Below are positions 9,594 to 18,978 of a stretch of DNA of 64,000 bases, one piece after another. Within the stretch, counting starts at the first letter, position 1; each line of letters begins with the position of its first letter. The DNA comes from Candidatus Latescibacterota bacterium (GTDB taxonomy: Bacteria > JAAXHH01), in assembly GCA_012270975.1 (NCBI GenBank), contig JAAXHH010000121.1, positions 160,279 to 224,278 of the forward strand, read 5' to 3'. Made by a program: the position numbers and the translations under genes. Below the pieces are notes generated by a model, which did no database searches, was not told where the DNA came from, and worked only from the letters and a program-made list of their open reading frames with translations.

Positions 9594-12200
9594 CTAATCG
9601 GTCCGCAACACCGCAAGGAAGCTCGGTACTCCGAAGAACAACAGACTCAGGGAGGTGGGATTCATGCCAATGGATCCCCGCTTCCGGAGATCGTCGCTCC
9701 AGTTCTGGGCGTCGATGAGCCCTTCGAGGATTTTCTTTCCGGTTTCCAGGTAGCGGGCGTCGCCGGTCAGACGGTACGCGTAGCCCATGTGCCGGCAGAG
9801 GATGCCACCGTAGCACTCTTGCAGGGGACGGTCGGACGCGAACGTGTCCGGATAGCCGCAGAACCAGTCCACGCCCCGGCAGTAAGTCTCGGCGATGTCC
9901 CTCCGGCCGGTCAGGCGGTGCATCAGTTCCAGTCCGATCATCAAGTAGTGGGTCTGGTATCCCTTCTGCTCATCGTACGGAAGATCGCGGATCAACCGGG
10001 CGAACGGACCGCCGAGGCCTCTGAACTCGTCTTCGGTGAACGGCGCGGCCGTACCCATTTCGACCGCCAGCGTTGTGCCTTCCGTCGCCATACCGTAGGG
10101 CAGCTGTTCCGGAAGCCTGTCCGGGGTCGAGACCTGGAACCGCTTGTGCCAGCTTCCGTCTTCGTTCTGGCCCCGGGCGATCACAGCATACACTTCCTCC
10201 GCGCGTCTAAGGAAGCGTTCCTCGCCTGTGGCCTCGTAGACGTGGAGCAGTCCGCGCAACACATTGGCGATGGACCGCAGGCTGAAGCTGAACGCCGGGT
10301 CTTCCGTCCATCGGTACCGCAGGAAGAACGCACCGGCTTCGCGCAGGACTTCCAGGGTCCTGCCGTCACCGGTCAGATGGTAGTAGTCCATCCAGTTGTC
10401 GATGAAGGTATGGGAAGCACAGGGCTCGTCGCTGAAATGATCGACCCCGTGGCGGTAGCAGCCACCGACCATGTAGGGCCTGAACGGATGCCAGTGGCAC
10501 GTGTCCACGTCCATCGAGTGGCGGGTCATGGCTTCACCCAGCCGGTAGTATCGCGGATCGCCAGTGCGCAGGTACTGCATCCAGATCGCGTGGCGGGGAT
10601 CCCATTCGCTGTTGCACCAGCCCCAGCGTCCCTGGTGTTTCCAGTCATCTTCCTCCTCATCCCAGGTTGCGTGTACGTCCCCGTGGTCCAGATACCCGTA
10701 CCATCGACCGAGTTGGATGTTTCGTGCGAGCCAGTCGGCAAAGCCCGTCAGCATGCGGTCTGCGGCTCGCGGGACCTCTCGATGGTCCGTCACTTCCTGT
10801 TTTTTATCCACTTTCGCGCACGCTTGACCACCCGGATCGCCAGCTTCCGAGTCGATCGGAACCACGAAACCACCCGCGACCTCGCATCGAGCCATCCACG
10901 CCGGCGAAACCGCTATATGGGGTTGCGAAAGGGCGCATCGGAGTATTTCAATGGCGTCGTCACGCCGCTCTTCCTCGAAGTAGTGCACGAAGAATTCGGT
11001 CGTCTTCGCGGTGCCTGTACCGTCGGCGTACACCCCTTCACCCTCGTGCCATGAGACTTCTTCGGCGTATCGTGCCAAGGAAAGGCGGCTGCCGTCCGGG
11101 TCGTGGCGCGCGTACATCGTCATCCGGCCGCCACCGGTGACTTCGATGGCCCGGGGGTATTCCTCGGCCATGTTCCGGCAGGCGATGCCTACTCCTGACA
11201 CCCCGTCTCCGAGCGTCGCCCACCCTTCGCAGGCTTCACCCTCGGCGATCGCCGTCTCGAATCCGGGCCGACCGCGGGATATCTGCACCATATTGTCTTT
11301 TTTCTGGACGATTTTCAGCAGTTCATCCGATTCGAGCGTTCCCGTCGCGACCCCATTCTGTCCGAAAGCGTAGCCAAGGTCGGGTTCGGAAAATGTGGTG
11401 GGGACATTCAAGGCCAGGTCTTCAATTTCGACTTCCCGCGGATTGCAGGTGAAGACGTGTGTCTGCAGAATCCGTACAAAAGCGTGGCCGGCATAGGCGT
11501 GAATCCGCGTGATGCACCGCACCGGCCTGTAGCCGGCGTAATGGTGCATGGGGATATCGGCTTCCAGGGCGCTCTCCATCCGAACGACAGTGCGCAAGGG
11601 GCCCGGCTCCTCGACAGTCACATCGTAGGAGTCACCGGCCAGCGATGCCCGGCATAGGCCGCCCGGACCGTACAGCCGGCGTTTCAGTCCTCCGTCTGAG
11701 GCACCCTCACAGATCCGTGCCCAGGCATCGCCGCCCTGGCCGGGAGCCGGATGCGTCGGGATGGGCGTTCCGTGCGATGCGTGGGCGAGCGACACCGAAT
11801 GGAAGAGTCCGTATTGGCGGCGGCTTATCCCGAAACGCAGGGTGCCTGTGTCCACATGGAGGTCCTGATCTGTCTCCTCGATTCGAACAGTCTCGGCGGG
11901 CGGCGGAGGCGCTGGAAGGTTGCTTGTCTCCCTGGCCGTTTCACCCGTTAGGGTATAGACTGCCCTGTCCGACGAAACGGGATTCGCCTGGAAATCCGCG
12001 AGCACCCACTTCACCGAACCGTCCGGCCAGCGACCGAGAGCCCGGCACTGGGTTGGAACACGGATGCCGTCGGGACGCACGACGTGCAATCCATCCGTAG
12101 TGAGGAGCAGGCCTTCGGGTATGGGGACGCCGCGAGTCACGGGCCAGCGCATCGGTTTCCGTGCGGCATCATGGGAAAACTCGAGGGGTATCGAAATCAC
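9594..12200 (-). CDS. YetA/exo-rhamnogalacturonan-lyase-like carbohydrate-active protein
   Basis: 868 residues beginning at a GTG that lies 7 bases after AGGAG. The N-terminus (WPVTRGVPIPEG, then VPTQCRALGRWPDGSVKWVLADFQ) is the RIFT-barrel signature of the PcRGLX/YetA-like family. A central beta-sandwich follows, and the C-terminal half (about residues 500-860) is an alpha/alpha-toroid (for example HTFIDNWMDYYHLTGD, GGILCRHMGYAYRLTGDARYLETG). Family members cleave rhamnogalacturonan chains, but most are uncharacterised. There is no signal peptide, so it may act on imported oligosaccharides. No other pectin gene is adjacent. It is divergent from the next gene. Confidence 0.72.
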   Translation of the reverse strand: MISIPLEFSHDAARKPMRWPVTRGVPIPEGLLLTTDGLHVVRPDGIRVPTQCRALGRWPDGSVKWVLADFQANPVSSDRAVYTLTGETARETSNLPAPPPPAETVRIEETDQDLHVDTGTLRFGISRRQYGLFHSVSLAHASHGTPIPTHPAPGQGGDAWARICEGASDGGLKRRLYGPGGLCRASLAGDSYDVTVEEPGPLRTVVRMESALEADIPMHHYAGYRPVRCITRIHAYAGHAFVRILQTHVFTCNPREVEIEDLALNVPTTFSEPDLGYAFGQNGVATGTLESDELLKIVQKKDNMVQISRGRPGFETAIAEGEACEGWATLGDGVSGVGIACRNMAEEYPRAIEVTGGGRMTMYARHDPDGSRLSLARYAEEVSWHEGEGVYADGTGTAKTTEFFVHYFEEERRDDAIEILRCALSQPHIAVSPAWMARCEVAGGFVVPIDSEAGDPGGQACAKVDKKQEVTDHREVPRAADRMLTGFADWLARNIQLGRWYGYLDHGDVHATWDEEEDDWKHQGRWGWCNSEWDPRHAIWMQYLRTGDPRYYRLGEAMTRHSMDVDTCHWHPFRPYMVGGCYRHGVDHFSDEPCASHTFIDNWMDYYHLTGDGRTLEVLREAGAFFLRYRWTEDPAFSFSLRSIANVLRGLLHVYEATGEERFLRRAEEVYAVIARGQNEDGSWHKRFQVSTPDRLPEQLPYGMATEGTTLAVEMGTAAPFTEDEFRGLGGPFARLIRDLPYDEQKGYQTHYLMIGLELMHRLTGRRDIAETYCRGVDWFCGYPDTFASDRPLQECYGGILCRHMGYAYRLTGDARYLETGKKILEGLIDAQNWSDDLRKRGSIGMNPTSLSLLFFGVPSFLAVLRTD

Positions 12201-12417
12201 GACATCTCCTGTCTGGTACTACCGGCGTGCATCGCTTGATCCGCGCCACCCGAGCCGGTATATTCCTGCGCGCAACTGCTGATGCTTCCACCCAACGCCT
12301 TTGGTGTTGCGTGCTGAGGTTGCGCGTGCTGAATTTTGGCACCGGCCACAGACGCTCCGGGAACGCTGTTGTCGGCAGAAAACCGGATATCCGGGAATAT
12401 AACTCAAGGAGAACGCC

Positions 12418-13335
12418 ATGTCAGGCCCCACTACACAGTCAGGCCCCGTCAAGCTGAAGTCCATTACAATGAAAGGAAAGGCGCCCGGCCCGAAACTGCT
12501 CATACTCGGGGGCATACACGGGGATGAGTTCGAGTCCATGTGGGCTATCCGGCGCTTGAAAGAAGCCTTGGATCCCGATGATCTGTCGGGAAGCGTCACC
12601 CTGGTGCCGGTCGTCAACGAGGCGGCGTACTGGCGCGGCCAGCGGACCGCCGAGGACGGCATGGACCTGGCCCGGACCTGCCCGGGGAAGGAAGACGGCT
12701 CCGTCACAGAGCGGGTCGCTTTCGCGGTCAGCGCACTCATCCGTGAAGCCGACTACCTGATCGACCTGCACAGCGGGGGCCTTGTTTCCCGGTTCTATCC
12801 GACGGTGGGGTACATGCTGCATTCCGACATCGGAGTCCTGGAGAAACAGCGGGAGATGGCGCGGGCCTTCAACATACCGGTCGTCTGGGGTACCTACGCG
12901 GGGCACGACGGACGCACGCTGTCCGTGGCACGCGACGCCCGCATCCCCGCGATCTACTCGGAATGGATGGGTGCCGGAGATTGTGACCCCGAGGGTGTCG
13001 ATCAGTACTACGAAGGCTGCCTGAACGTCATGGGCGTGCTGGACATGATCGAGCGCACCCAGCCGCCGTCGCGGATCCGATACGAGGTGGAAGACGACCG
13101 GGAGGGCGCCGGCCATATCCAGTTGAACTACCCGTCGCCGTTTTCCGGGTTCTTCGAGCCCTGGGTCGAACTGATGGACCGCGTAGAGCCGGGAGACGTC
13201 TTCGGCGTGGTTACCGACGTGCTGGGCGAGCGCAGGGAGGAGATCGTGTCCACGCAATCCGGCCACGTGCTGGTCCTGCGGACCTTCAACCGCGTGCACG
13301 AAGGGGAGACCTTGGCGGCCGTCCTGGAGGCATGA
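12418..13335 (+). CDS. AstE/AspA-family zinc deacylase (succinylglutamate desuccinylase/aspartoacylase-like)
   Basis: 305 residues; the ATG is 6 bases after AAGGAG. The zinc-binding motif GGIHGDEFES (H and E about residues 33-36) and the third ligand in DYLIDLHSGG (about residue 118) are those of M14-like AstE/AspA enzymes. The C-terminal domain (PSPFSGFFEPWVELMDRVEPGDVFGVVTD) is the biotinyl-lipoyl-like beta barrel common in the family. It should hydrolyse an N-acyl amino acid or related amide in the cytoplasm. The precise substrate is unknown. It sits among other amino-acid or amide catabolic genes. Confidence 0.82.
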   Translation: MSGPTTQSGPVKLKSITMKGKAPGPKLLILGGIHGDEFESMWAIRRLKEALDPDDLSGSVTLVPVVNEAAYWRGQRTAEDGMDLARTCPGKEDGSVTERVAFAVSALIREADYLIDLHSGGLVSRFYPTVGYMLHSDIGVLEKQREMARAFNIPVVWGTYAGHDGRTLSVARDARIPAIYSEWMGAGDCDPEGVDQYYEGCLNVMGVLDMIERTQPPSRIRYEVEDDREGAGHIQLNYPSPFSGFFEPWVELMDRVEPGDVFGVVTDVLGERREEIVSTQSGHVLVLRTFNRVHEGETLAAVLEA

Positions 13336-13385
13336 GACGGGTCGACAAACCTTTCGCGATCTCCGGTTTCTCCAGATGCGGACGG

Positions 13386-13709
13386 CTACTCCTTCATGTC
13401 CGGGGGAGACGGATCTTCGTTCGGCGCGGTCATATCGAACTTGAGATATCCCCGCACTTCGTCGATTTTGGTTTCCAATCTGCCAACCTTGACTTCCAAC
13501 CTGTCGATCCTGGTTTCTATTCTGTCCATCCTGGATTCCATCCTGTCCATCCTGGATTCCATCCTGTCCATCCTGTTCCCCAAGTCAACCCGAACGTATC
13601 TGATCTCGGCCTTCAGGTCCAGGTATACCAGGACCGCGGCGCCAATCAGCGCGGCTCTGATTGTCACGTCCATCCATGGTTTACGCGCCAACAGTTCGCT
13701 CCTGGTCAT
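13386..13709 (-). CDS. Small membrane-anchored coiled-coil protein with perfect heptad repeats
   Basis: 107 residues. One predicted membrane segment lies at residues 17-31 (IRAALIGAAVLVYLD), followed by six near-perfect heptads at residues 47-88 (MDRMESR, MDRMESR, MDRIETR, IDRLEVK, VGRLETK, IDEVRGY), a parallel coiled-coil stalk, then an acidic, proline-rich tail. AGAGGAG lies 11 bases upstream of the ATG. Proteins of this design are often annotated as t-SNARE-like or hypothetical; no function can be assigned. The heptads come from a tandem 21-base DNA repeat, so length variation between strains is likely. Confidence 0.6.
   Translation of the reverse strand: MTRSELLARKPWMDVTIRAALIGAAVLVYLDLKAEIRYVRVDLGNRMDRMESRMDRMESRMDRIETRIDRLEVKVGRLETKIDEVRGYLKFDMTAPNEDPSPPDMKE
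13446..13571 (-). repeat. Tandem 21-bp coding repeat (heptad coiled coil)
   Basis: Six units of 21 bases encode the heptads of the small coiled-coil protein. The first two units (about 13530-13571) are identical at protein level, and the units become more divergent toward the 3' end. It is expansion of a codon-level repeat, not a CRISPR. Confidence 0.75.
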
Positions 13710-13903
13710 TTGAGCGACTCCTCTTATTACTCATTACCTCATGTTGACGTGGTCCATTCGTTGTCCGTGTTCCTTGACGCAGAGGACTTCGGTATCTTAT
13801 TCTAACACTGTCGGAGAATACTCCAAAATCTCGCCAAGAATCTTTTTTGATTCCACAATGGTCTCTTATTGCAAGTGACACTTGAGATTCGGATAGCATC
13901 CCT

Positions 13904-15247
13904 ATGATCCGTGATTCCTATTGGCTGGACATGCCCTACACGCCCTCGGATCCCCTGTCCGGGGACCTGGACGTGGACGTCGTCGTGATCGGCGGCGGCG
14001 TGACGGGGGTGACCGGCGCCCTGTTCCTTGCCGAGGGGGGCGCGCGCGTGGCGGTACTCGAGCGGCGGGAGGTCGCCTCGGGCGCGACGGGCCGCAACGG
14101 GGGTTTCATGCTGGCCGGGACCCACGAGTACTACGCCGAGGCCGTGGAGGAACTGACGGACCTGTACGGCCCGGACGGCAGGAGGCTGGCCCGGGAGGCG
14201 TGGGCGATCGCCCTTGAAAACCACGATCTCATGGCCGGTCTCATGAAGAAGTACGACATACGATGCGACTACTACCGGCACGGCAGCTACGTGATCGCGA
14301 TGAAGCGGCCGGACCGCGGTTCTCACAGGGATCCGCTGGAACGCATCGTCCAGTCGTACAAACTTCTCCAAGAGGATGGATTCGATGTAGAATACCTGGA
14401 CGAGGAGAAACTCTACGAGATCAAGCGAAGCCCGCTCCTGGCGGGCGCCATTTGGAACAAGTTCGACGGCGAACTCCACCCGGTCAAATACGTGCGCGGT
14501 CTCGCCGGTGCCGCAAGCGGACTGGGCGTCCTGTTCTTCGAAAACACTCCGGTTGCCGGAGTCGACCGGAACGACCGCGGACTGCTGGTACACACCCCAG
14601 GCGGAAGGATCAGAACCCAGCACGTGCTGCTGGGTATGAATGCCTACACACCCCAGCTCGATACCCGGTACGAGCGGCGCATCATTCCCCACCGGGGGCA
14701 GGTCTTCACAACAGAGCCTGTCACCGAACGACTCTTCAACGGCGTCTTCTACGCAAACGACGGCTGGGATTTCTGGCGGCAGTTGCACGACGGACCCGGC
14801 GAGGGCGGGCGGCTGCTTTTCGGCGGCGGCCGGAATCACCACGTCCGCGCCGAACGGGGATTTCACTTTCTCCGGCGCAGGGGGCGGCCGATCAGGACGT
14901 ACAGGGGGTACAAGGAACGGCCAACGCGGGCGGTTCAGAAGTCGAACGACCGGGCGTTCAACCACGCCTTCCCCCACTTGGCCGATCTTGGCCGCACCCA
15001 CCGATGGGGCGGCGTGATGGGGTTTTCCTACGACAGCAGCCCCTTCGTCGGCGAGACGGAGACGCCCGGCGTCCATATCGTTGCCGGTTTCACGGGCCGG
15101 GGCAATGCCTACGCCACGGTGGCGGCGCGCATGGTCAGCGACCGGTTGCTGGGCCGGCCCTCGTCCGTAGAAGACCAGTTCGAGACAGTGAAGAAGGTCT
15201 TCGATCCCCTGCGCGGCGGGATCGACGCCGAGAACCGCCGCCTTTAG
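13904..15247 (+). CDS. FAD-dependent amino/amine oxidoreductase (DAO family, PuuB/OrdL-like)
   Basis: 447 residues. The N-terminal dinucleotide-binding motif VVIGGGVTGVTGALFLAEGG (about residues 27-46), the ADP-ribose contact VLERREVASGATGRNGG, and the C-terminal block (HRWGGVMGFSYDSSPFVGE, then HIVAGFTGRGNAYATVAARM) match gamma-glutamylputrescine oxidase/glycine-oxidase-like DAO enzymes. These oxidise a secondary or primary amine with oxygen, giving an imine and H2O2. The gene is convergent with the amino-acid ABC transporter genes (6 bases apart at the 3' ends) and may act on the imported substrate; that link is inference. Confidence 0.85.
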   Translation: MIRDSYWLDMPYTPSDPLSGDLDVDVVVIGGGVTGVTGALFLAEGGARVAVLERREVASGATGRNGGFMLAGTHEYYAEAVEELTDLYGPDGRRLAREAWAIALENHDLMAGLMKKYDIRCDYYRHGSYVIAMKRPDRGSHRDPLERIVQSYKLLQEDGFDVEYLDEEKLYEIKRSPLLAGAIWNKFDGELHPVKYVRGLAGAASGLGVLFFENTPVAGVDRNDRGLLVHTPGGRIRTQHVLLGMNAYTPQLDTRYERRIIPHRGQVFTTEPVTERLFNGVFYANDGWDFWRQLHDGPGEGGRLLFGGGRNHHVRAERGFHFLRRRGRPIRTYRGYKERPTRAVQKSNDRAFNHAFPHLADLGRTHRWGGVMGFSYDSSPFVGETETPGVHIVAGFTGRGNAYATVAARMVSDRLLGRPSSVEDQFETVKKVFDPLRGGIDAENRRL

Positions 15248-15253
15248 GCTATC

Positions 15254-16153
15254 CTACGCAAACTGGTGAAAGTGCCGGGTCACGCGCCGCTCCACCTGTC
15301 TCAGCAGTATGGACAGGGTCAGGCAGAGCAGGAAGTAGACGAAGGCTACCAGCAGCCACACCTCGAAGAGCAGCCCGCTTGAATTGGCGATTTCCGAGCC
15401 GACGAAGGTCAGTTCCTGGATGGAGATGAGGGAGACGATGGACGAATCCTTCACCAGGGAAATGTACTGGCCCGCCAGGGGCGACGCGATGCGCGCCAGC
15501 GCCTGGGGGAAGATGACGAACCGGTAGCGGTCCAGGACCGGTATGCCCAGGCTTTCCCCGGCTTCCCACTGTCCCCGGGGGATGGCGGAGAGGCCGGCGC
15601 GGACGACTTCCGCGATGTACGCGGAGCTGATGAAGGAGATACACAGCACGCCGGAGACCAGGTTCTCCCAGAGCGCCGGGGGACCGAAGAGGAAACGCTG
15701 CCAGGCCGACGCTTCCTCCGCGGGCCGGTTGAACAGGGCCTCCAGTCCCAGCAGGGGCATCAACTGGCTGCTGATGAAGAAGTAGAAGATGAAAATGAAC
15801 ACCAGGGGCGGGATGTTGCGGAGGATCTGGATGTAGGTCCCGCAGAACATCCGCAGGGTGCGCACGCCGGAGTATCTTCCCACGCCGATCAGGACGCCCA
15901 GGATGGTGGCCAGCACCGCTCCCCAGGCGCTCAGCCGCAGGGTCGCGTAGATCCCCATGAGAAAGAAAGGCGTTTCGCCGGTCTCGCCGGACGCGAAGAC
16001 GGTCGACAGCGCCAGCGGCCAGTCCCAGCGGTACGCCACGCCGATGGCCGAGCGGTACCACAGCCAGCCTGCCGCCGCGACCAGTCCAACCAGCAGTATA
16101 CCGTCCAGCCGGGTCGGCCGGAATCTCCTATTCCCGCGATGGGCCATTGACAT
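15254..16153 (-). CDS. Polar amino-acid ABC transporter permease (second subunit, AapM/HisM-like)
   Basis: 299 residues. The start ATG (16151-16153) overlaps the TAA of the upstream permease gene by one base (TAATG), which fixes the start and implies coupled translation. One N-terminal helix (LLVGLVAAAGWLWY) is followed by a periplasmic stretch and the HisMQ-type permease core: ATLRLSAWGAVLATILGVLIG, the cytoplasmic EAA loop with EAGESLGIPVLDRYRFVIFPQAL, and KDSSIVSLISIQELTFVG. The N-terminal extension resembles AapM-type general L-amino-acid permeases. Confidence 0.9.
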   Translation of the reverse strand: MSMAHRGNRRFRPTRLDGILLVGLVAAAGWLWYRSAIGVAYRWDWPLALSTVFASGETGETPFFLMGIYATLRLSAWGAVLATILGVLIGVGRYSGVRTLRMFCGTYIQILRNIPPLVFIFIFYFFISSQLMPLLGLEALFNRPAEEASAWQRFLFGPPALWENLVSGVLCISFISSAYIAEVVRAGLSAIPRGQWEAGESLGIPVLDRYRFVIFPQALARIASPLAGQYISLVKDSSIVSLISIQELTFVGSEIANSSGLLFEVWLLVAFVYFLLCLTLSILLRQVERRVTRHFHQFA

Positions 16154-16950
16154 TACGCGCCTGCCCTGCGTCGTTCGGCCATGGCCGCGGCGGTGGAAAG
16201 GGCCAGGGTCACGGCCAGGTATATCGCGGCCACGGTAAGCCAGATCTCGAAAGTCAGAAAAGTGTCCGCAATGAGGTTCCGGCCTTGCGTGGTCAGGTCG
16301 AAGATGGCGATGACACTGACGATGGAGGAGTTCTTCACGAGCGATACCGCCTCGTTGGTGAGCGGAGGCAGCATGTTCCGGAGCACCTGCGGCAGGATGA
16401 CGTACCGGTAGTTGTCGACGCGCGACAGTCCCAGGCTCTCCCCCGCTTCGACCTGCCCCCGGGGAATGGCGGCAAGGCCGGCCCGGAAGATCTCCGACGT
16501 GTAGGCGCCCTGGAACGCGGCCAGGCACGCGATCGCCGTCGTGGTCTGTCCCCAGCCGAGAATCGGACCGAGGACGAAGTACATCACGTAGAGCTGGATC
16601 AACAGGGGGGTATTGCGGATCAGTTCCAGGTACCCGCGGGCGAGTCCGCGACCGACTACCGAAGAAGAAAGGCGAAGGAGCGCGGTCGCGAGCCCGATGA
16701 CGAGGGTCAGGAAGAGGCTCAGGACGGATATTTCGAGGGTGACGAACAGGCCCTGGACCAGCGGGCCGGCGGCCCAGTCGCCGTTTTCGGACGTGAACAG
16801 GAAGTCGTCCACCCGGTACCACTGCCACCGGTAGTTGATGTTCTCGGCGCCGCGCATGACCGCGAAGACGAGGATGCCGGCGATGGCCGCCGGCTGGATC
16901 CAGTTCGACAGGACACGCCTGACCCCCGGCCTGCGGAATGGGCTGATCAC
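16153..16950 (-). CDS. Polar amino-acid ABC transporter permease (first subunit, AapQ/HisQ-like)
   Basis: 265 residues from a GTG at 16948-16950 that overlaps the ATPase stop (GTGA). Longer upstream readings are only the ATPase gene in another frame. An N-terminal helix ([18 protein letters not shown]) and an extracytoplasmic stretch ([16 protein letters not shown]) are followed by the permease core with the EAA loop [23 protein letters not shown] and the typical [18 protein letters not shown]. It pairs with the second permease to form the heterodimeric channel of a PAAT-family importer. Confidence 0.9.
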   Translation of the reverse strand: MISPFRRPGVRRVLSNWIQPAAIAGILVFAVMRGAENINYRWQWYRVDDFLFTSENGDWAAGPLVQGLFVTLEISVLSLFLTLVIGLATALLRLSSSVVGRGLARGYLELIRNTPLLIQLYVMYFVLGPILGWGQTTTAIACLAAFQGAYTSEIFRAGLAAIPRGQVEAGESLGLSRVDNYRYVILPQVLRNMLPPLTNEAVSLVKNSSIVSVIAIFDLTTQGRNLIADTFLTFEIWLTVAAIYLAVTLALSTAAAMAERRRAGA

Positions 16951-17708
16951 GCCGATGCCTCGTAATGGAGGATCTGGTTGAGGAAGGCCCGGGTCCGTTC
17001 TTCCCTGGGCGCGTCGAAGAATGCGTCCGGCGTGGCGCTCTCGACGATCTCGCCGTGGTCCATGAAGACGACCCGGTCGGACACCTTGCGGGCAAAACCC
17101 ATTTCGTGGGTCACGCAGACCATGGTGATGCCGCTGTCCGTGAGTTCGAAGATCACGTCGAGGACCTCCCGGATCATCTCCGGGTCGAGGGACGACGTGG
17201 GTTCGTCGAAGAGCAGGATATCGGGCTGCATGCACAGCGCCCGGGCGATCGCCACGCGTTGCTGCTGGCCGCCGGAGAGCTGGTCGGGGTACTTTTCGGC
17301 CTGGTCCCCGATGTGCACGCGCTCGAGATAGGCGAGGGCGGTCTCTTCCGCCTTCTCCTTATCCATACCGAGGTTGCGCATGGGGGCGAGGGCCAGGTTC
17401 CGCAGGACCGTCATGTGGGGGAACAGGTTGAAGCTCTGGAACACCATGCCGATCCTACCGCGCAGATCGCGGGGGAGCCGCTCGCCGGCCCCCAGCGGCA
17501 CACCGTGGACCCGGACCACGCCCCGGTCGTGCGTTTCCAGCCGGTTGATGCAGCGTATCAGCGTGGACTTGCCCGATCCCGACGGACCGCAGATGACGAC
17601 GCACTCGCCTTCCCGGATGTCCAGGTCGACATCCCGGAGCACCTGGAACGTCCCGAACCACTTGCTTACGTCTTCAAACGCGATAATGGATGGGGTATCG
17701 CCAGACAC
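16947..17708 (-). CDS. Polar amino-acid ABC transporter ATPase (GlnQ/AapP-like)
   Basis: 253 residues. Walker [10 protein letters not shown] at 41-49, Q-loop FQSFNLFPH from residue 90, signature LSGGQQQR at 144-151, Walker [13 protein letters not shown] at 164-175, switch H in [11 protein letters not shown]. The text matches GlnQ/HisP/AapP closely, so import of polar or general amino acids is expected. It heads an operon with the two permeases, but no periplasmic substrate-binding protein is encoded beside them. The missing receptor is probably elsewhere in the genome. Confidence 0.93.
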   Translation of the reverse strand: MSGDTPSIIAFEDVSKWFGTFQVLRDVDLDIREGECVVICGPSGSGKSTLIRCINRLETHDRGVVRVHGVPLGAGERLPRDLRGRIGMVFQSFNLFPHMTVLRNLALAPMRNLGMDKEKAEETALAYLERVHIGDQAEKYPDQLSGGQQQRVAIARALCMQPDILLFDEPTSSLDPEMIREVLDVIFELTDSGITMVCVTHEMGFARKVSDRVVFMDHGEIVESATPDAFFDAPREERTRAFLNQILHYEASA

Positions 17709-17711
17709 GGA

Positions 17712-18461
17712 TCAGGTGCCCTCGATCATCGCCTTCATCCTGGCCGCGACCCAGTCGACCGCCACGTCGATCATGCCCTGTCCCTTCACGGCGTCGGCGA
17801 GTTTGGCCTCGTGGTGGAATTCCCGGTCCTGGGACGCCCGGTCGGCCTCGGAAATGGTCAGACCGGCCGAATCGTAGTCGACGCCTTCCCAGTGGACGTG
17901 TCCGGGGAAGGCCGCGTAGGCGAAGGAGGTCTCGAACTCGCTGGCGTGGCCGGGACAGTTGTTCGAATCCATGTACTTCTGGACGATTTCCGGGGTGTAG
18001 GCTTCCCAGTAACTGCAGAAGGCGAAATCGACGCCCAGGCGGGACTGGATGTCCTCCAGCACGGCGTTGACCGGACCGGCGTTCCCGGCGTGGCCGTTGA
18101 CGGCCAGGATATGGTTGATCCCGCCCCTCTTCATGCTGTCGGCCACGTCGTAGAGCAGTTCCGTGAAGATCTCGGGCCGGGCAGTCAGCGTACCCTTGTG
18201 GTCCATCCAGTGCTCCGACACGCCGATGGCCAGCGGCGTGGTGACCACGACCTCGGGATAGAGTGCCTGCGCGGCGCGTTCGGACACGTGGACGGCGCTG
18301 GCGGTGTCATGGGACATTTCCAGGTGCTCGTTGTGCTGTTCCGTACTGCCCGTAGGAATGATCGCTCCCTTGAGGTTGCCATCGTAGATCCCCTCGCGGA
18401 ACTGCCTGCGGGTCATTTTCCAGAGTTGTACGGGCCGGTCTTGGGGTAGGGCGTCGGACAT
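17712..18461 (-). CDS. Creatininase-family amidohydrolase
   Basis: 249 residues; CAGGAG lies 7 bases before the ATG. The metal-binding motif GSTEQHNEHLEMSHDT (about residues 38-53) and VNGHAGNAGP (about 120-129) are the creatininase signature. Most relatives are not creatininases but hydrolyse cyclic amides or act on formamide-like substrates. It lies three bases upstream of the amino-acid transporter operon and is followed on the other side by a cupin and an aminotransferase, so a shared role in degrading a nitrogen compound is plausible but inferred. Confidence 0.85.
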   Translation of the reverse strand: MSDALPQDRPVQLWKMTRRQFREGIYDGNLKGAIIPTGSTEQHNEHLEMSHDTASAVHVSERAAQALYPEVVVTTPLAIGVSEHWMDHKGTLTARPEIFTELLYDVADSMKRGGINHILAVNGHAGNAGPVNAVLEDIQSRLGVDFAFCSYWEAYTPEIVQKYMDSNNCPGHASEFETSFAYAAFPGHVHWEGVDYDSAGLTISEADRASQDREFHHEAKLADAVKGQGMIDVAVDWVAARMKAMIEGT

Positions 18462-18486
18462 GGAAGACTCCTGACTGGTTGGCTGG

Positions 18487-18529
18487 AAGCCGCGGCGGGT
18501 CTCGCTGTGAAAGCCGCGGCGGGTCTCGC
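18487..18529. repeat. Two 19-bp direct repeats, 24-bp period
   Basis: The 19 bases at 18487-18505 (AAGCCGCGGCGGGTCTCGC) are repeated exactly at 18511-18529, between the cupin gene and the creatininase gene start. They lie upstream of the creatininase start and do not encode anything visible. Confidence 0.7.
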
Positions 18530-18559
18530 CGGCTGATCGGCGCGGACACGTTTTCTCGT

Positions 18560-18883
18560 CTAGGCGTAATCCTCCCGGGGCGGACTGAATATGTCGAGGG
18601 CGACGGACTTGACCATGACTTCGGTCACGCCGTGCCGCACCCCGCCGGGTATCACGTACTTGTCGCCCGTTTTTATGGTCCTGCTTTCCTCCCCGATGAC
18701 CATCACGAATTCACCCTCCAGCACGACGCCCAGCTGTTCGTGGGGATGGTCGTGCATGGGTACCTGGGATCCCGGCGTGAGCGTCACGAAAGACATCTGG
18801 GCCCGGTCGCCCCCCGCCACGGCGATGCTTACGCCAGGCGCGATGGACTTCTGCGACATGTTGTCATCTTCGACGAAATACAT
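18560..18883 (-). CDS. Single-domain cupin protein
   Basis: 107 residues from the ATG at 18881-18883; a GTG 12 bases further upstream is part of a GGAG-rich ribosome-binding stretch, so the shorter start is preferred. Cupin motif 1 appears as PMHDHPHEQLGVVLEGEF (two His, one Glu as metal ligands) and motif 2 as PGGVRHGVTE. Such small cupins bind a metal and act as isomerases, dioxygenases or sensors. No specific reaction can be assigned. It lies between the creatininase gene (downstream) and the aminotransferase gene (upstream) on the same strand. Confidence 0.78.
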   Translation of the reverse strand: MYFVEDDNMSQKSIAPGVSIAVAGGDRAQMSFVTLTPGSQVPMHDHPHEQLGVVLEGEFVMVIGEESRTIKTGDKYVIPGGVRHGVTEVMVKSVALDIFSPPREDYA

Positions 18884-18978
18884 ATGCTCCTCCACTCCTA
18901 TGCTCCTCCAGCCATGCGGCGGATGTCCGGTGATGGCGGGATACCCGGTGATGACGAATTGCCGTCACGCGGGCCGCC

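Noticed and set aside
13446..13571. Possible CRISPR-like repeats
   Set aside because: The units are directly adjacent without spacers and encode heptads in frame.
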